Shown piece by piece: positions 42,530 to 51,320 of a stretch of DNA of 59,188 nt. The stretch spans positions 1 to 59,188 of the forward strand of contig JAHJRI010000234.1 of NCBI GenBank assembly GCA_018830885.1, given 5' to 3'. Below the pieces are notes generated by a model that was given only the letters and a program-made list of their open reading frames with translations, was not told where the DNA came from and made no database searches. A program made the position numbers and the translations under genes. Position 1 is the stretch's first letter; every line of letters begins with the position of its first letter. The stretch is from a bacterium. Its GTDB lineage: Bacteria > SAR324 > XYD2-FULL-50-16.

Positions 42530-43459
42530 ATGAAGAAGTGCTTTTTTAGACCGGTATTATTTCTGCTGCCTTTTTTGCTCATTGTCATGCTTGGCATTTC
42601 TTCCGCCCATGCTGCCGCCGGTAAATGGGGAACCACGATGGAAGAAGCACTGGAGGCACTGAAACTGAAAGGGGATGTGGATGACGGTGAGGATATCTAT
42701 ACAGTGTGTGCAGCTTGTCACCTGCCAACGGGGTGGGGTGATCTTGCTGGGACTTTTCCTCAGCTGGCAGGCCAGCATGCAACGGTCTTGATCAAGCAGA
42801 TAGCCGATATCCGGGCAAAAAACCGTGATAATCCTACCATGTATCCCTTCGCCATTCAGATCGAAGGGGCACAGGATCTGGCGGATGTGTCAGCCTATAT
42901 TCAAACCCTCAAGATGAATCCCGACCCCCCCAGGGGTCCCAATGGCCCCCTGTATTTGCTGACCAACCTGCGCAAGGATACATCAAAAAACTCCCTGGAT
43001 GTGTTGGAAGGCACTATCGGGACAGACAATTTCAAGAACCTGAAAAAGCTGGAAGAAAAAAGATTTCAAACTGAGGAGGCTTATTTAAAGGCGGTTTCCC
43101 AGGCCATTGGCCCGGCTGAAATGAATAAATACAAGGCAGAGCTCCTGAAACGGGCTGACTGGGGATCCGATCTCAAACTGGGGAAAAAGCTGTTTGAAGA
43201 GAACTGTGTCAAGTGTCACGGGGACCATGGCCAGGGGAATTACAAGGATTACTACCCGGTAATTGCCGGCCAGACCTATCTCTACCTGATACGTCAGTTT
43301 TACTGGATAGAGATCGGCAAGCGGCGAAACGCCAACCCGGATATGGTCAAACAGATTGCCGGTTTTACCCCACTGGACATGCGAAGTGTGGTGGATTATG
43401 GGTCCCGTTTTGAAATGAAAAAAGGGGATTGGAAAAAAGTCAAAGAGGAAGAGGATTAG
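42530..43459 (+). CDS. Dihaem cytochrome c (NosC-like)
   Basis: A 309-residue periplasmic cytochrome with a signal peptide (FLLPFLLIVMLGISSAHA) and two haem domains. Domain 1 has CAACHLPTGWG, FPQLAGQH and YPFAIQI; domain 2 has CVKCHGDHGQG, YPVIAGQTYLYLIRQF and MVKQIAGF. A helical linker of about 100 residues with AIGPAEMNKYKAELL lies between them. The ATG at 42530 has GGAGAG ten bases upstream; ATG 42518 is rejected. Clade II nos clusters carry mono- and dihaem cytochromes (NosC1, NosC2) that feed NosZ, and this gene is a good match in kind and position. Confidence 0.85.
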   Translation: MKKCFFRPVLFLLPFLLIVMLGISSAHAAAGKWGTTMEEALEALKLKGDVDDGEDIYTVCAACHLPTGWGDLAGTFPQLAGQHATVLIKQIADIRAKNRDNPTMYPFAIQIEGAQDLADVSAYIQTLKMNPDPPRGPNGPLYLLTNLRKDTSKNSLDVLEGTIGTDNFKNLKKLEEKRFQTEEAYLKAVSQAIGPAEMNKYKAELLKRADWGSDLKLGKKLFEENCVKCHGDHGQGNYKDYYPVIAGQTYLYLIRQFYWIEIGKRRNANPDMVKQIAGFTPLDMRSVVDYGSRFEMKKGDWKKVKEEED

Positions 43460-43794
43460 TCAGCGCAGGCAAAGCGGTTCAATTTCTAATCTGGGAACAC
43501 GCCCCGGCCGATTGTCCCCGGTTTTGCCGGGGCCGGTGCCATCCAATGGAAAGGCAAACCGGATTGAAACCGGTTGATGTGGTCTCCAGGTTCAAAAAGG
43601 GTTGTCACGATTCACCATTTTTGCCAGACACATCAAGGAAGTGAACTCTGGTCGGGCTTGAGGGAGGTTCAGTGACAGTACTGCATGAGGAGCCGGCGCA
43701 GCAGGCACGAACGTACTACGACCTCTCGAGCGGATTGCCGGGCAGGGGGAATGGATTCAATGGATTTTATCACATCATATGAGAGAGTGAGACA
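43460..43794. other. Intergenic region before the NosB-like gene
   Basis: No confident gene in 335 bases. A hairpin CCCCGG-TTTTG-CCGGGG lies at 43516-43532 without a T-run. A 36-codon frame from GTG 43672 to 43782 has GGGAGG four bases upstream, but its product has no recognisable features. Confidence 0.5.
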
Positions 43795-44616
43795 ATGACT
43801 GAAAACACCCAAAAAAGGCTTCGATTAAGCAGGATTCTGGCGATCATCGCCATTCTGCTGTTCATTTTCACCTATCTCGGCAAACCTTTGCTCGAATATC
43901 GCGATCCGGTCGCCATGGACGAATCGGACGAGGTGGAAGAGAACCTCTCGTTTCAGCCATTCAGTTTTCTGATACCGGCCGGAACCGAGTCTTTCGCGCC
44001 CTCCATGGGTTACCTGGTGCCATTGATGGGGGAAAAAATCTATGACTATCATCCCAAGGGGGTTTATGCTTACCTGATCGGCGCACGTACGGTACCTGTC
44101 TGGCGGGTGTCGCTGGAGGCCCCGCAGTATCCGAAAGCGTCGTTCCCGGATGGTATTCCGGTCTTCTTTCATATGACGGACTTCAGCGGGAAGGTGAACG
44201 AGATGAATACCATCAACCACTATATCGGCATGGACCCCATGGAGGCCGGGGCGGTATTCCTCCGTCAGATTGCGCCTTTTGTCTACCTCATTTTTACGAT
44301 TCTGCTCGTGGTCTATCTTTTCTATAATGGACCTCTCTGGTGGCTGTTGGGTATCATTCCGGCGCTGATGCCCTGGTATTATCTCTTTTTCTACAGTAAA
44401 TGGCTCTACTGGTTTGGACACAACATGCATGATTTTGGTCAGTTCGAGGTCAAACCCTTTATGCCCACCGTTTTCGGTGATGGGAAGGTCGCACAGTTCA
44501 CGACCCACTCCTATCCGACTGTTGGATTTTATTTATTGCTGGTCTATTTTCTGCTGCTGGTTTTTTCGGTCCTGATCCGCAGAAAGGCCATGAAAGAGTC
44601 GACCCCCCAGGGTTAA
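43795..44616 (+). CDS. nosB: NosB-like integral membrane protein
   Basis: A 273-residue protein with an N-terminal helix (ILAIIAILLFIFTYLG), a periplasmic domain of about 130 residues (PFSFLIPAGTESFAPSMGYL through YIGMDPMEAGA) and three or four C-terminal helices (VYLIFTILLVVYLFY, WWLLGIIPALMPWYYLFFYS, VGFYLLLVYFLLLVFSVLI). HNMHDFGQFEVKPFMP contains histidines near the membrane. Clade II clusters place an integral membrane protein called NosB between nosZ and nosD; position and topology match, though I cannot confirm by alignment. GAGAGAGTGAG precedes the ATG. Its exact role in N2O reduction is not established. Confidence 0.6.
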   Translation: MTENTQKRLRLSRILAIIAILLFIFTYLGKPLLEYRDPVAMDESDEVEENLSFQPFSFLIPAGTESFAPSMGYLVPLMGEKIYDYHPKGVYAYLIGARTVPVWRVSLEAPQYPKASFPDGIPVFFHMTDFSGKVNEMNTINHYIGMDPMEAGAVFLRQIAPFVYLIFTILLVVYLFYNGPLWWLLGIIPALMPWYYLFFYSKWLYWFGHNMHDFGQFEVKPFMPTVFGDGKVAQFTTHSYPTVGFYLLLVYFLLLVFSVLIRRKAMKESTPQG

Positions 44617-44679
44617 GTGAAACCAGCAGCTCAAGGTCCCTGTCTGAGATATGGGAACTGTTGGCGGGAACGACGGATT

Positions 44680-46122
44680 ATGAAAAATCATCTGTTTCTT
44701 CTGGTACTGGTTATTCAGCTGTTCATTGCGGCGAGGAGTGTGGGGGCGGCTGAAAACCTGCAGCGCCTGATTGATCAAACACCGGTTGGGGGGACCCTGG
44801 TTCCTCCGCCCGGCACTTATCAGGGACCGGTCGTCATCAACAAGCAGATGATCCTGGATGGTCGCAATCAGGTGGTTGTGGACAATCACGGGAAAGGATC
44901 CGTGGTTCTGGTGAAGGCGGATCGGGTGACCATCAGGAACATGCAGCTCACCAACTCAGGCGACAGCCACGATCGTCTGGATGCGGGTATTCTGGTCCGC
45001 TCTTCGGATAACAGGATCCTTGACAATCTGATTACCGATTGTCTGTTTGGCATCGACCTGCAGGAAGCTCACAGAAATGAGATTATTGGCAACGATATTT
45101 CGTCCAAAAAAGTTGACCTCGGGATCCGGGGGGACGGAGTTCGTATCTGGGCCAGCCACAAGAACATTTTCCGGAAGAACCGGATTCACGATTCCCGGGA
45201 CATGGTGATCTGGTACTCCAATGACAATCTGATCGAAGACAACGAGGGCTGGAACAACCGCTACTCCCTTCATTTCATGTTTGCCGGGGGAAACCTGGTC
45301 CAGCGGAACAGCTACCATCACAATACGGTGGGTATTTTTCTGATGTACAGTCGGGATGCGGTGGTGGTGGACAACCTGGTCAAATACTCCCTGGGTGGCA
45401 CCGGTATCGGGATTGGTCTGAAAGAGGTGGACAACATGACCATTATGCGCAACAAAATCCTGTACTGCACCGCCGGTTTTTATTTTGATCTCTCACCCTT
45501 TCAGCCGGATACCTATAACTTCCTCAAGGGTAATGAAGTTGCGTACAACGTGGTGGGGGCTGATTTCAACTCATCCCTGCCCCGCAACGTCCTCAAGGGC
45601 AATGCTTTTATTGATAACCTGGAAACGGTTCAGGTCCATGGGAACGGGACCGCCACAGACAGTATCTGGGAGGGGAATTACTACAGCGATTATGAGGGAT
45701 TTGACCGGGATGGGGATGGTTACGGCGATTCGACCTACCATTATGATATCTATTTCGAAACGCTCTGGATGGGGGATGACTGGATGCGTTTTTTTTACGG
45801 ATCACCGGTGATCAGTGTCCTGAATTTTGTCGCCAGGCTGGCGCCCGTTTCGGAGCCAAGGCGATTGATGAGCGATCACAAGCCGGTTTTTAAGGTCGAT
45901 TTTGAATTGCTGACCTCAGCGGCCAACCTGTTCTACAACCCCCCCGTGATCGATGTGGAAGCGGATGATAACGATGAAAACGACGATAATGCAGATATTG
46001 ATGACGAAATGGCCGCTCGTTATGGCGGCAGCAGTAGCGACAAGGATGAAGAAGACGATGCCGATGTGAGCAATATTGACACCGAGGCCGAAAATTACAA
46101 TCGATACTACCACAAGCAATGA
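44680..46122 (+). CDS. nosD: NosD, periplasmic copper-site assembly protein
   Basis: A 480-residue protein with a signal peptide (LFLLVLVIQLFIAARSVGA) and a right-handed beta-helix made of CASH/NosD repeats (DNRILDNLITDCLFGIDLQE, HRNEIIGNDIS, NIFRKNRIHDSRDMVIWYS). NosD works with NosFY in building the CuZ centre of NosZ. The start is ATG 44680; a frame extending to GTG 44617 lacks a signal at its front. The last 60 residues are strikingly acidic (ADDNDENDDNADIDDE and DKDEEDDADVSNIDTEAE), an extension I do not associate with ordinary NosD. The stop overlaps nosF by four bases. Confidence 0.9.
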   Translation: MKNHLFLLVLVIQLFIAARSVGAAENLQRLIDQTPVGGTLVPPPGTYQGPVVINKQMILDGRNQVVVDNHGKGSVVLVKADRVTIRNMQLTNSGDSHDRLDAGILVRSSDNRILDNLITDCLFGIDLQEAHRNEIIGNDISSKKVDLGIRGDGVRIWASHKNIFRKNRIHDSRDMVIWYSNDNLIEDNEGWNNRYSLHFMFAGGNLVQRNSYHHNTVGIFLMYSRDAVVVDNLVKYSLGGTGIGIGLKEVDNMTIMRNKILYCTAGFYFDLSPFQPDTYNFLKGNEVAYNVVGADFNSSLPRNVLKGNAFIDNLETVQVHGNGTATDSIWEGNYYSDYEGFDRDGDGYGDSTYHYDIYFETLWMGDDWMRFFYGSPVISVLNFVARLAPVSEPRRLMSDHKPVFKVDFELLTSAANLFYNPPVIDVEADDNDENDDNADIDDEMAARYGGSSSDKDEEDDADVSNIDTEAENYNRYYHKQ

Positions 46123-46967
46123 TTCAGATAAACGCACTGACCAAGAAATTTGGCCGGTTTACCGCCATCGATCAAATCGATCTCCATGTCCTGCAGGGTG
46201 ACCGGATTGCATTGATCGGGTTGAATGGTGCCGGGAAAACGACCCTCATCCGCATTATCCTGGGTCAATATCTTTTTGACGGGGAGTTGCAGGTATTTGG
46301 AAAAAATCCCCGTCAACACCGTGTGGAGATCCTGGACCGGATTGGTTTTGTTCCGCAGATTCCACCTCCCATTCAAATGAGCGTCGGCGAACTGGTCTCT
46401 TTCGCCGCTGCGATCTCTTTCAGATCCAGTCGCGCGGCGATCATTGAAAAAGCCCATGCTCTGGGATTCGAAATCGAAAGCAATTTAAAGAAGCCATTTT
46501 TAAAACTCAGCGGGGGGATGAAACAGAAGCTGCTGATCGCCCTGGCCCTGGCCCGGGAACCGGAGATCCTGATCATGGACGAGCCTGCCGCCAACCTGGA
46601 TCCACAGGCCCGACAAGCATTTTTTCTGATGCTCCTCCGATCCATGGAAAAAACAACCATGATTCTCAGCAGTCATCGTGTGGATGAAGTCATCAACCTC
46701 ATTACCCGTATTGTCGAGATCGATCATGGCCGGATTATCCAGGATGAGCAGATAAACCGGTCCCACATGGCAGATACCCAACTGAATTGCAGGGTCATTT
46801 TAACAGAACCCAACGATCAGGCCACCCAGTTTCTTGAGGAATGGAATTTCATGCAGGGTGAAAACCGTCTCGCATTCGATGGCAGCTTCATCGGGGCAGA
46901 ACGGTTGCGCTTTATGACCACCATCGCGCATTTTGCGAACCAGATCAAAAGCCTGCACATCAATTGA
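46119..46967 (+). CDS. nosF: NosF, ABC transporter ATPase of the NosDFY system
   Basis: A 282-residue cytoplasmic ATPase with Walker A GLNGAGKTT, Q-loop region GFVPQIPPP, signature LSGGMKQK, Walker B ILIMDEPAANLD and the switch His (LSSHRVDEV). It energises NosY and NosD in copper or sulfur delivery to NosZ. Length fits NosF. ATG overlaps the nosD stop; nosY follows after 53 bases. Confidence 0.93.
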   Translation: MIQINALTKKFGRFTAIDQIDLHVLQGDRIALIGLNGAGKTTLIRIILGQYLFDGELQVFGKNPRQHRVEILDRIGFVPQIPPPIQMSVGELVSFAAAISFRSSRAAIIEKAHALGFEIESNLKKPFLKLSGGMKQKLLIALALAREPEILIMDEPAANLDPQARQAFFLMLLRSMEKTTMILSSHRVDEVINLITRIVEIDHGRIIQDEQINRSHMADTQLNCRVILTEPNDQATQFLEEWNFMQGENRLAFDGSFIGAERLRFMTTIAHFANQIKSLHIN

Positions 46968-47020
46968 CAGCCGTTCCCGCAAGGGAAGCAGAAACCGAGC
47001 ACAGAAATGGTCTTCAACTT

Positions 47021-47848
47021 ATGAGAGCCCTGATTCAGATTACATTGTCCGATTTCAAGGAGTCGGTGCGTGCCAAATGGTTTTTAATTTACAGCCTGGT
47101 CTTTGGCGGGGCGGTGATCCTGTTGTTCGTGCTGGGCATTACCGAATCGAAGGTACTGGGTTTCACCGGTCTGAGCCGTCTGCTGGTCACCTACATCCAG
47201 CTCTGTGTGGCCATACTGCCGATTCTGGTATTGATTTCAACGGTCAGGAGTGTGGTCGGGGACCGTGAAGCCAATATTCTGGAGTATTTTCTCTCCATGC
47301 CCGTTTCCCTCGGCGCCTATTTCTGGGGGAAAGTGATTTCGAAGTTTTTCCTGATTTTTGTGCCCATTCTGTCAGCGCTGATCGGTGCCGTTATCTGGGG
47401 ATTTTTCAAGAATCTGGCCATTCCCTGGAGTATTGCCGGGTATTATGCCATTCTGCTGGGGTCGCTTTCCTGGTGTTTTCTGGGGCTGGGGATGTATATT
47501 TCGACCGTGGTTAAAAAACAGGAGTGGGGGCTGGGGCTTTCCGTTCTGATCTGGCTGATTCTGCTATTGTTCATCGATGCGGTTCTGATCGGGCTGATGA
47601 TGCAGCATCAGATCATCGAAGGGGTGATTGTCGGTATCGCGCTGCTCAATCCGGTGATGGTGTTCCGGACCGGTGCGGTGCTGCTTTTTGATCCTGAATT
47701 GACCGCGATCGGTCCTGCATCGTATGTCATACTCGATCGGCTCGGTTTTGCAGGATTTCTATCCTTCTCCATTCTTTATCCCATCCTGCTGGGATGGTTG
47801 TTTTCCACGCTGGGCTTCCTGCGATTCAAGAAAGGGGACCTGGCCTGA
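47021..47848 (+). CDS. nosY: NosY, ABC transporter permease of the NosDFY system
   Basis: A 275-residue ABC-2 type permease with six helices, for example FLIYSLVFGGAVILLFVLGI and TYIQLCVAILPILVLIST, and the typical ANILEYFLSMPVSLGAYFWG coupling segment. It forms the transmembrane part of NosDFY. The ATG at 47021 (MRALIQITLSD) is chosen because the protein family begins here; a TTG further upstream overlaps nosF and would add a charged leader. The ribosome site is weak. The stop overlaps the TlpA-like start by one base (TGATG). Confidence 0.9.
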   Translation: MRALIQITLSDFKESVRAKWFLIYSLVFGGAVILLFVLGITESKVLGFTGLSRLLVTYIQLCVAILPILVLISTVRSVVGDREANILEYFLSMPVSLGAYFWGKVISKFFLIFVPILSALIGAVIWGFFKNLAIPWSIAGYYAILLGSLSWCFLGLGMYISTVVKKQEWGLGLSVLIWLILLLFIDAVLIGLMMQHQIIEGVIVGIALLNPVMVFRTGAVLLFDPELTAIGPASYVILDRLGFAGFLSFSILYPILLGWLFSTLGFLRFKKGDLA

Positions 47849-48459
47849 TGGCCAATACGGAATCAAACATGGTGAAGCAACTTATCAATATTCAGAAACA
47901 GGGAATCGATCCTCGATGGCTGGCCGTCCTGGTTTTCAGTCTGTGCCTGATGACAGCAACGGCGTGGGGGGGGACGGACCAGGAGGCTTTTGAGGAGGAT
48001 TTTGGGATTGTTCGTTTTCAACAACCACAGGCCGCTCCTGATTTCAGCCTGCGCAATCTTGAACAGCATGAAGTCCGGTTGGGGGAATATAAAAACCGGT
48101 TTGTGCTGCTGAATTTCTGGGCGACCTGGTGTTTGCCCTGTGTCAGGGAACTGCCCCAGCTTGAAGAGTTACGCAGGATCCTGCCGGAGGCCGATTTTCA
48201 GATTCTGGCAATCAACGTCAGGGACAGGGAGAGTCGTCTGAGGAAGTTTCTGGCCTCCCGTCCCTACGGATTTAAGATCCCCATCGATCAGTCCGGAGAG
48301 GTATACAAAGCCTTTGGGGTCACCGGCTTTCCTACCACCTTTCTCATCGATCGGCAGGGAATGCTGTTCGGTAAAATCAGCGGTGCCAGAGACTGGATCA
48401 ACGAGGGATTCGTCCCTTATCTGCAGCACCTGCTTGAAAAAGGAGACCGGAATGAATAG
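47848..48459 (+). CDS. TlpA/ResA-like thiol-disulfide protein
   Basis: A 203-residue protein with an N-terminal helix (WLAVLVFSLCLMTATAWGG) and a periplasmic thioredoxin domain with the active site NFWATWCLPCVRELP and the cis-Pro region FPTTFLIDR. TlpA-type proteins reduce cysteines of CuA sites and of Sco or keep haem-binding cysteines reduced; here the CuA cysteines of NosZ and the NosL copper motifs are plausible targets. It starts on the nosY stop codon and overlaps the next nosL by eight bases, so it belongs to the nos operon. Confidence 0.85.
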   Translation: MANTESNMVKQLINIQKQGIDPRWLAVLVFSLCLMTATAWGGTDQEAFEEDFGIVRFQQPQAAPDFSLRNLEQHEVRLGEYKNRFVLLNFWATWCLPCVRELPQLEELRRILPEADFQILAINVRDRESRLRKFLASRPYGFKIPIDQSGEVYKAFGVTGFPTTFLIDRQGMLFGKISGARDWINEGFVPYLQHLLEKGDRNE

Positions 48460-49009
48460 AAACGGACTGCGGGTCATCGTCGTGCTGCTGGTCCTGCTTT
48501 TTTGTGAATCGCTGATCTCACCCGATCTGATGGCGTTGAAGCTGGGCCAGAAAAAAACCGGTTCTGGGGAAGGACCCTATATCCCCATCACACCCAAAGA
48601 AAGATGTCCGGTATGCGGAATGTTTGTCAGTCCGTACCCCAAGTGGATCACCCAGATCCAGTTCAAGGATGGTCATCACCACAGTTTTGATGGAATGAAG
48701 TGCTTCTGTCGCTTTTATTTTGATGCGCAGAAGTTTGATGACCGCCACAAACGGTCGGATTTCACAAAACTGTTGGTCCGCGATTACTATACCTTGAAAT
48801 TCATCGAGCATGACAAGGCCTATTATGTGATTGGCAGCGACGTCCTGGGGCCGATGGGGCACGAACTGATCCCTTTTGAGAGTGAGGAGCGAGCCAGGAT
48901 TTTTCTCATCGATCACCGGGGTCAGAAGATCATCCGGTTCAGCGAAGTCACATCCGGGTTGCTCGATAAGCTGGATCACGCCAAAAAAACCCTTGTCCTG
49001 GACGACTGA
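48452..49009 (+). CDS. nosL: NosL copper chaperone (copy in the nosDFY operon)
   Basis: A 185-residue protein with an N-terminal hydrophobic export signal (GLRVIVVLLVLLFCESLI) and a NosL domain: copper motif RCPVCGMFVSPYPKW, then FKDGHHHSFDGMKCFCRFYF, YYVIGSDVLGPMGHELIPF and a final helix. No clear lipobox is present, unlike the paralogues. ATG 48452 follows AGGAGACC. It overlaps the TlpA-like gene and so sits in the position of the classic nosL. It should bind Cu(I) in the periplasm and pass it to NosZ. Confidence 0.9.
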   Translation: MNRNGLRVIVVLLVLLFCESLISPDLMALKLGQKKTGSGEGPYIPITPKERCPVCGMFVSPYPKWITQIQFKDGHHHSFDGMKCFCRFYFDAQKFDDRHKRSDFTKLLVRDYYTLKFIEHDKAYYVIGSDVLGPMGHELIPFESEERARIFLIDHRGQKIIRFSEVTSGLLDKLDHAKKTLVLDD

Positions 49010-49012
49010 CCA

Positions 49013-49360
49013 ATGCGACGTTCGACAAAACTGGGGATCACCCTCTTGCTGTTGCTGCTGCTGGCGCTGACTGCCATTGGAGATTATCACCGGCAGCGTG
49101 CCAGGTACGCGGATACCATCTGGATGCGTCGGACCCTGCAAAAGGCGGTGGGATTGACCGATCTTGCCATCACCACGGCCGCCCGGTATCTGCGGCACTA
49201 TACATTGGGAGATCTGGCAACACCATTTCAGGACTATCCGGCCAGCCTGGACCATTTTCCAGCCGGTTTTGTCTTTGCACCCCCGGACTTTTCGGGTCTT
49301 CCCAGACCCATAAAATTCGGACCACTGCCGACAGCAATGGAACAAAAAGCCAGAGACTGA
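49013..49360 (+). CDS. Small exported or membrane-anchored protein of unknown function in the nos operon
   Basis: A 115-residue protein with an N-terminal helix (LGITLLLLLLLALTAIG) and a periplasmic part that begins with a charged helix (YADTIWMRRTLQKAVGLTDL) and ends in a Pro-rich stretch (APPDFSGLPRPIKFGPLP). It has no cysteine, haem or metal motif. It starts three bases after nosL and is followed by the FtsX-type permease gene, so it is likely an accessory part of that second ABC system. I do not recognise a family. Confidence 0.72.
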   Translation: MRRSTKLGITLLLLLLLALTAIGDYHRQRARYADTIWMRRTLQKAVGLTDLAITTAARYLRHYTLGDLATPFQDYPASLDHFPAGFVFAPPDFSGLPRPIKFGPLPTAMEQKARD

Positions 49361-49397
49361 TTTTTGCCCAATAAGAACGCACTGAATTTGAGACGCT

Positions 49398-50624
49398 ATG
49401 GAAGCACCGTCCCCATCCGGCAGTTGGCTGGAAAGACAGAGATGCATCATTGACTACAGTTTGCAGAGCCTGTTTCGCAGGCGCACAAAAAACGGCCTGA
49501 TCCTGATCATGTATGTGCTGCTGATTTTTGTTGTCTCATCGGTCTTTTTCATTACCGGTTCCCTGACGGTGGAGCTGTTCAGCACGGTGGACGAACTACC
49601 GGATATCACGGTGCAAAAACTGATCGGTGGCCGCCAGACCAGCATCCAGGAGAGTTATTTTCCGGCCATTCGTGAGATTCCAGGAGTCGGTGATGTGCAA
49701 CCCCGGGTATGGGGCTATTTCTACCTGCAGGAGTTACAGGCCAATTTTACCGTCTATGGCATGGATCTGAACCAGCTGGAGGCAGGTGACTACCAGCGGA
49801 TTATCGACTGGAAACCGGTCCCGCAGAATACTCGGGAGCATCCCGATTTTCGGATGGTTATCGGTGAAGGGGTATATCGATTGTTGAAAGAGATCCAGAT
49901 GCAGGACTCATTTCTTTTCTTTCAACCCAACTGGGAGTCGGCCATCCCCTTTGATATCATCGGCACCTTCAAATCCGAAACCCAGCTGCAGTCCAACGAT
50001 CTGATGGTGATGCAGACCGAAGGTGCGCGTCGTGTGCTGGAACTGAAGCCCGGGGACTTCACCGATCTCGTGGTGCATGTGCCCAACCCGGAGGAGACAG
50101 AGATGATCGCCCTGAAGATCCGGCGGTATTATCCCGAGTTGAGGACCGTGACCCGTTCCCAGATCGAATCAACCTATACCTCGGCCTTCAACTGGAAAGG
50201 CGGGTTTGTTCTTTCCAGCATGCTGGTGGTGATTTTCGCCTTTCTGGTGTTGATCTGGGACAAGGCCAGCGGCCTGTCTCCGGCGGAGAAAAAGGAGATC
50301 GGGATACTGAAAGCCATCGGGTGGGATACGGAGATGATTCTGTCGGTCAAATTCTGGGAGAGTTTCATCATCTCTTTTTGTGCGGCCATATGCGGGGTCA
50401 TCCTCTCCTATTTTTATATTTACTGGCTCCACGCCCCCGGATTCAAGGAGATTTTTATTGGCTGGTCCACGATATATCCCGAGTTCAAGCTGGTACCCGA
50501 TATTGATATCAAGTTCCTGCTCCTGATTGTTACCGTGACGGTGATTCCTTACAGCGCCATTGCGGTGTTCCCCTCCTGGAAGGCAGCTATCACGGATACC
50601 GATTTTATATTGCGCAATAACTGA
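49398..50624 (+). CDS. FtsX/MacB-type ABC transporter permease in the nos cluster
   Basis: A 408-residue permease with the four-helix FtsX/LolC layout: helix 1 (NGLILIMYVLLIFVVSSVFF), a periplasmic domain of about 220 residues (SYFPAIREIPGVGDVQPRVW and similar) and three C-terminal helices (GFVLSSMLVVIFAFLVLIW, SFIISFCAAICGVILSYFYI, FLLLIVTVTVIPYSAIAVF). The AEKKEIGILKAIGWDTEMIL segment is the conserved cytoplasmic loop. Such mechanotransmission permeases act on periplasmic proteins or lipoproteins rather than moving substrates across the inner membrane. With the next ATPase it forms a second ABC module besides NosFY, flanked by NosL genes; handling of NosL lipoproteins or copper is an inference. 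Confidence 0.85.
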   Translation: MEAPSPSGSWLERQRCIIDYSLQSLFRRRTKNGLILIMYVLLIFVVSSVFFITGSLTVELFSTVDELPDITVQKLIGGRQTSIQESYFPAIREIPGVGDVQPRVWGYFYLQELQANFTVYGMDLNQLEAGDYQRIIDWKPVPQNTREHPDFRMVIGEGVYRLLKEIQMQDSFLFFQPNWESAIPFDIIGTFKSETQLQSNDLMVMQTEGARRVLELKPGDFTDLVVHVPNPEETEMIALKIRRYYPELRTVTRSQIESTYTSAFNWKGGFVLSSMLVVIFAFLVLIWDKASGLSPAEKKEIGILKAIGWDTEMILSVKFWESFIISFCAAICGVILSYFYIYWLHAPGFKEIFIGWSTIYPEFKLVPDIDIKFLLLIVTVTVIPYSAIAVFPSWKAAITDTDFILRNN

Positions 50625-50636
50625 CTGAATCAAATC

Positions 50637-51320
50637 ATGGAAGAAACCATTCTGAAAACGGTCAAGGTGACCAAGATATACAACCAGGGAAAGCATAACG
50701 AGGTGGTTCCGGTCAGAGACGCCTCCCTGGCCGTCGGAAGGGGGATGGCAGTAGTACTGAAGGGCCCCAGCGGGTCCGGGAAAACCACCCTGCTCTCCAT
50801 GATCGGATGCCAGATAAAACCGACTTACGGAGAGATCGTGGTCAAGGGCAAACCGGTCTCCAAACTGCCGGAAAAATTCGCCAACCTCCACAAGCGACAG
50901 CATATCGGATTTGTTTTCCAGCAGTTCCACCTGGTCCCGGACCTGAGTGTCCTGGACAATATCATGCTGCCCCTGCTGCCCTGGGGCATGTCGCCCCTCG
51001 AACGAAGACGCAGGGCAGAGGAGCTGCTGACGGAGTTTGAGCTGACACCGCGGCGGCAGTTCAAGGTCAGGGATCTCTCCGGTGGGGAGCAGCAACGGGT
51101 CGCCATCAGCCGGTCGCTGATCAATGGCTGCACAGTCCTGCTGGCGGATGAACCGACCGCCCATCTCGATGCTCAGTTGACGGCGGATTTTCTGGGGTAT
51201 ATGAACGATCTGAAGCAGAAGGGATACACCATCCTGATCGCCAGCCACGATCCGGTTGTTTGCGAAAATGCAATGGTGGACCGGATTATTGAAATGAAGA
51301 ACGGGGAGATCGTTTCATGA
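50637..51320 (+). CDS. LolD/MacB-type ABC transporter ATPase
   Basis: A 227-residue ATPase with Walker A GPSGSGKTT, Q-loop GFVFQQFHLVPDLSV, signature LSGGEQQRVAISR, Walker B VLLADEPTAHLD and switch His ASHDPVV. The sequence is nearest the LolD/FtsE/MacB branch, which pairs with FtsX-like permeases such as that encoded just upstream. Its stop overlaps the next gene by four bases (ATGA). All catalytic motifs are intact. Confidence 0.92.
   Translation: MEETILKTVKVTKIYNQGKHNEVVPVRDASLAVGRGMAVVLKGPSGSGKTTLLSMIGCQIKPTYGEIVVKGKPVSKLPEKFANLHKRQHIGFVFQQFHLVPDLSVLDNIMLPLLPWGMSPLERRRRAEELLTEFELTPRRQFKVRDLSGGEQQRVAISRSLINGCTVLLADEPTAHLDAQLTADFLGYMNDLKQKGYTILIASHDPVVCENAMVDRIIEMKNGEIVS

Noticed and set aside
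43672-43782. A 36-codon GTG frame with a GGGAGG site upstream of the NosB-like gene
   Set aside because: The spacing is only four bases and the peptide shows no hydrophobic segment or motif; kept only as a note on the intergenic region.
50169-51248. A 359-codon open frame on the minus strand opposite the FtsX/LolD genes
   Set aside because: Shadow of two intact ABC genes with all catalytic motifs; the antisense product is low in hydrophobics and rich in Gln, His and Arg.
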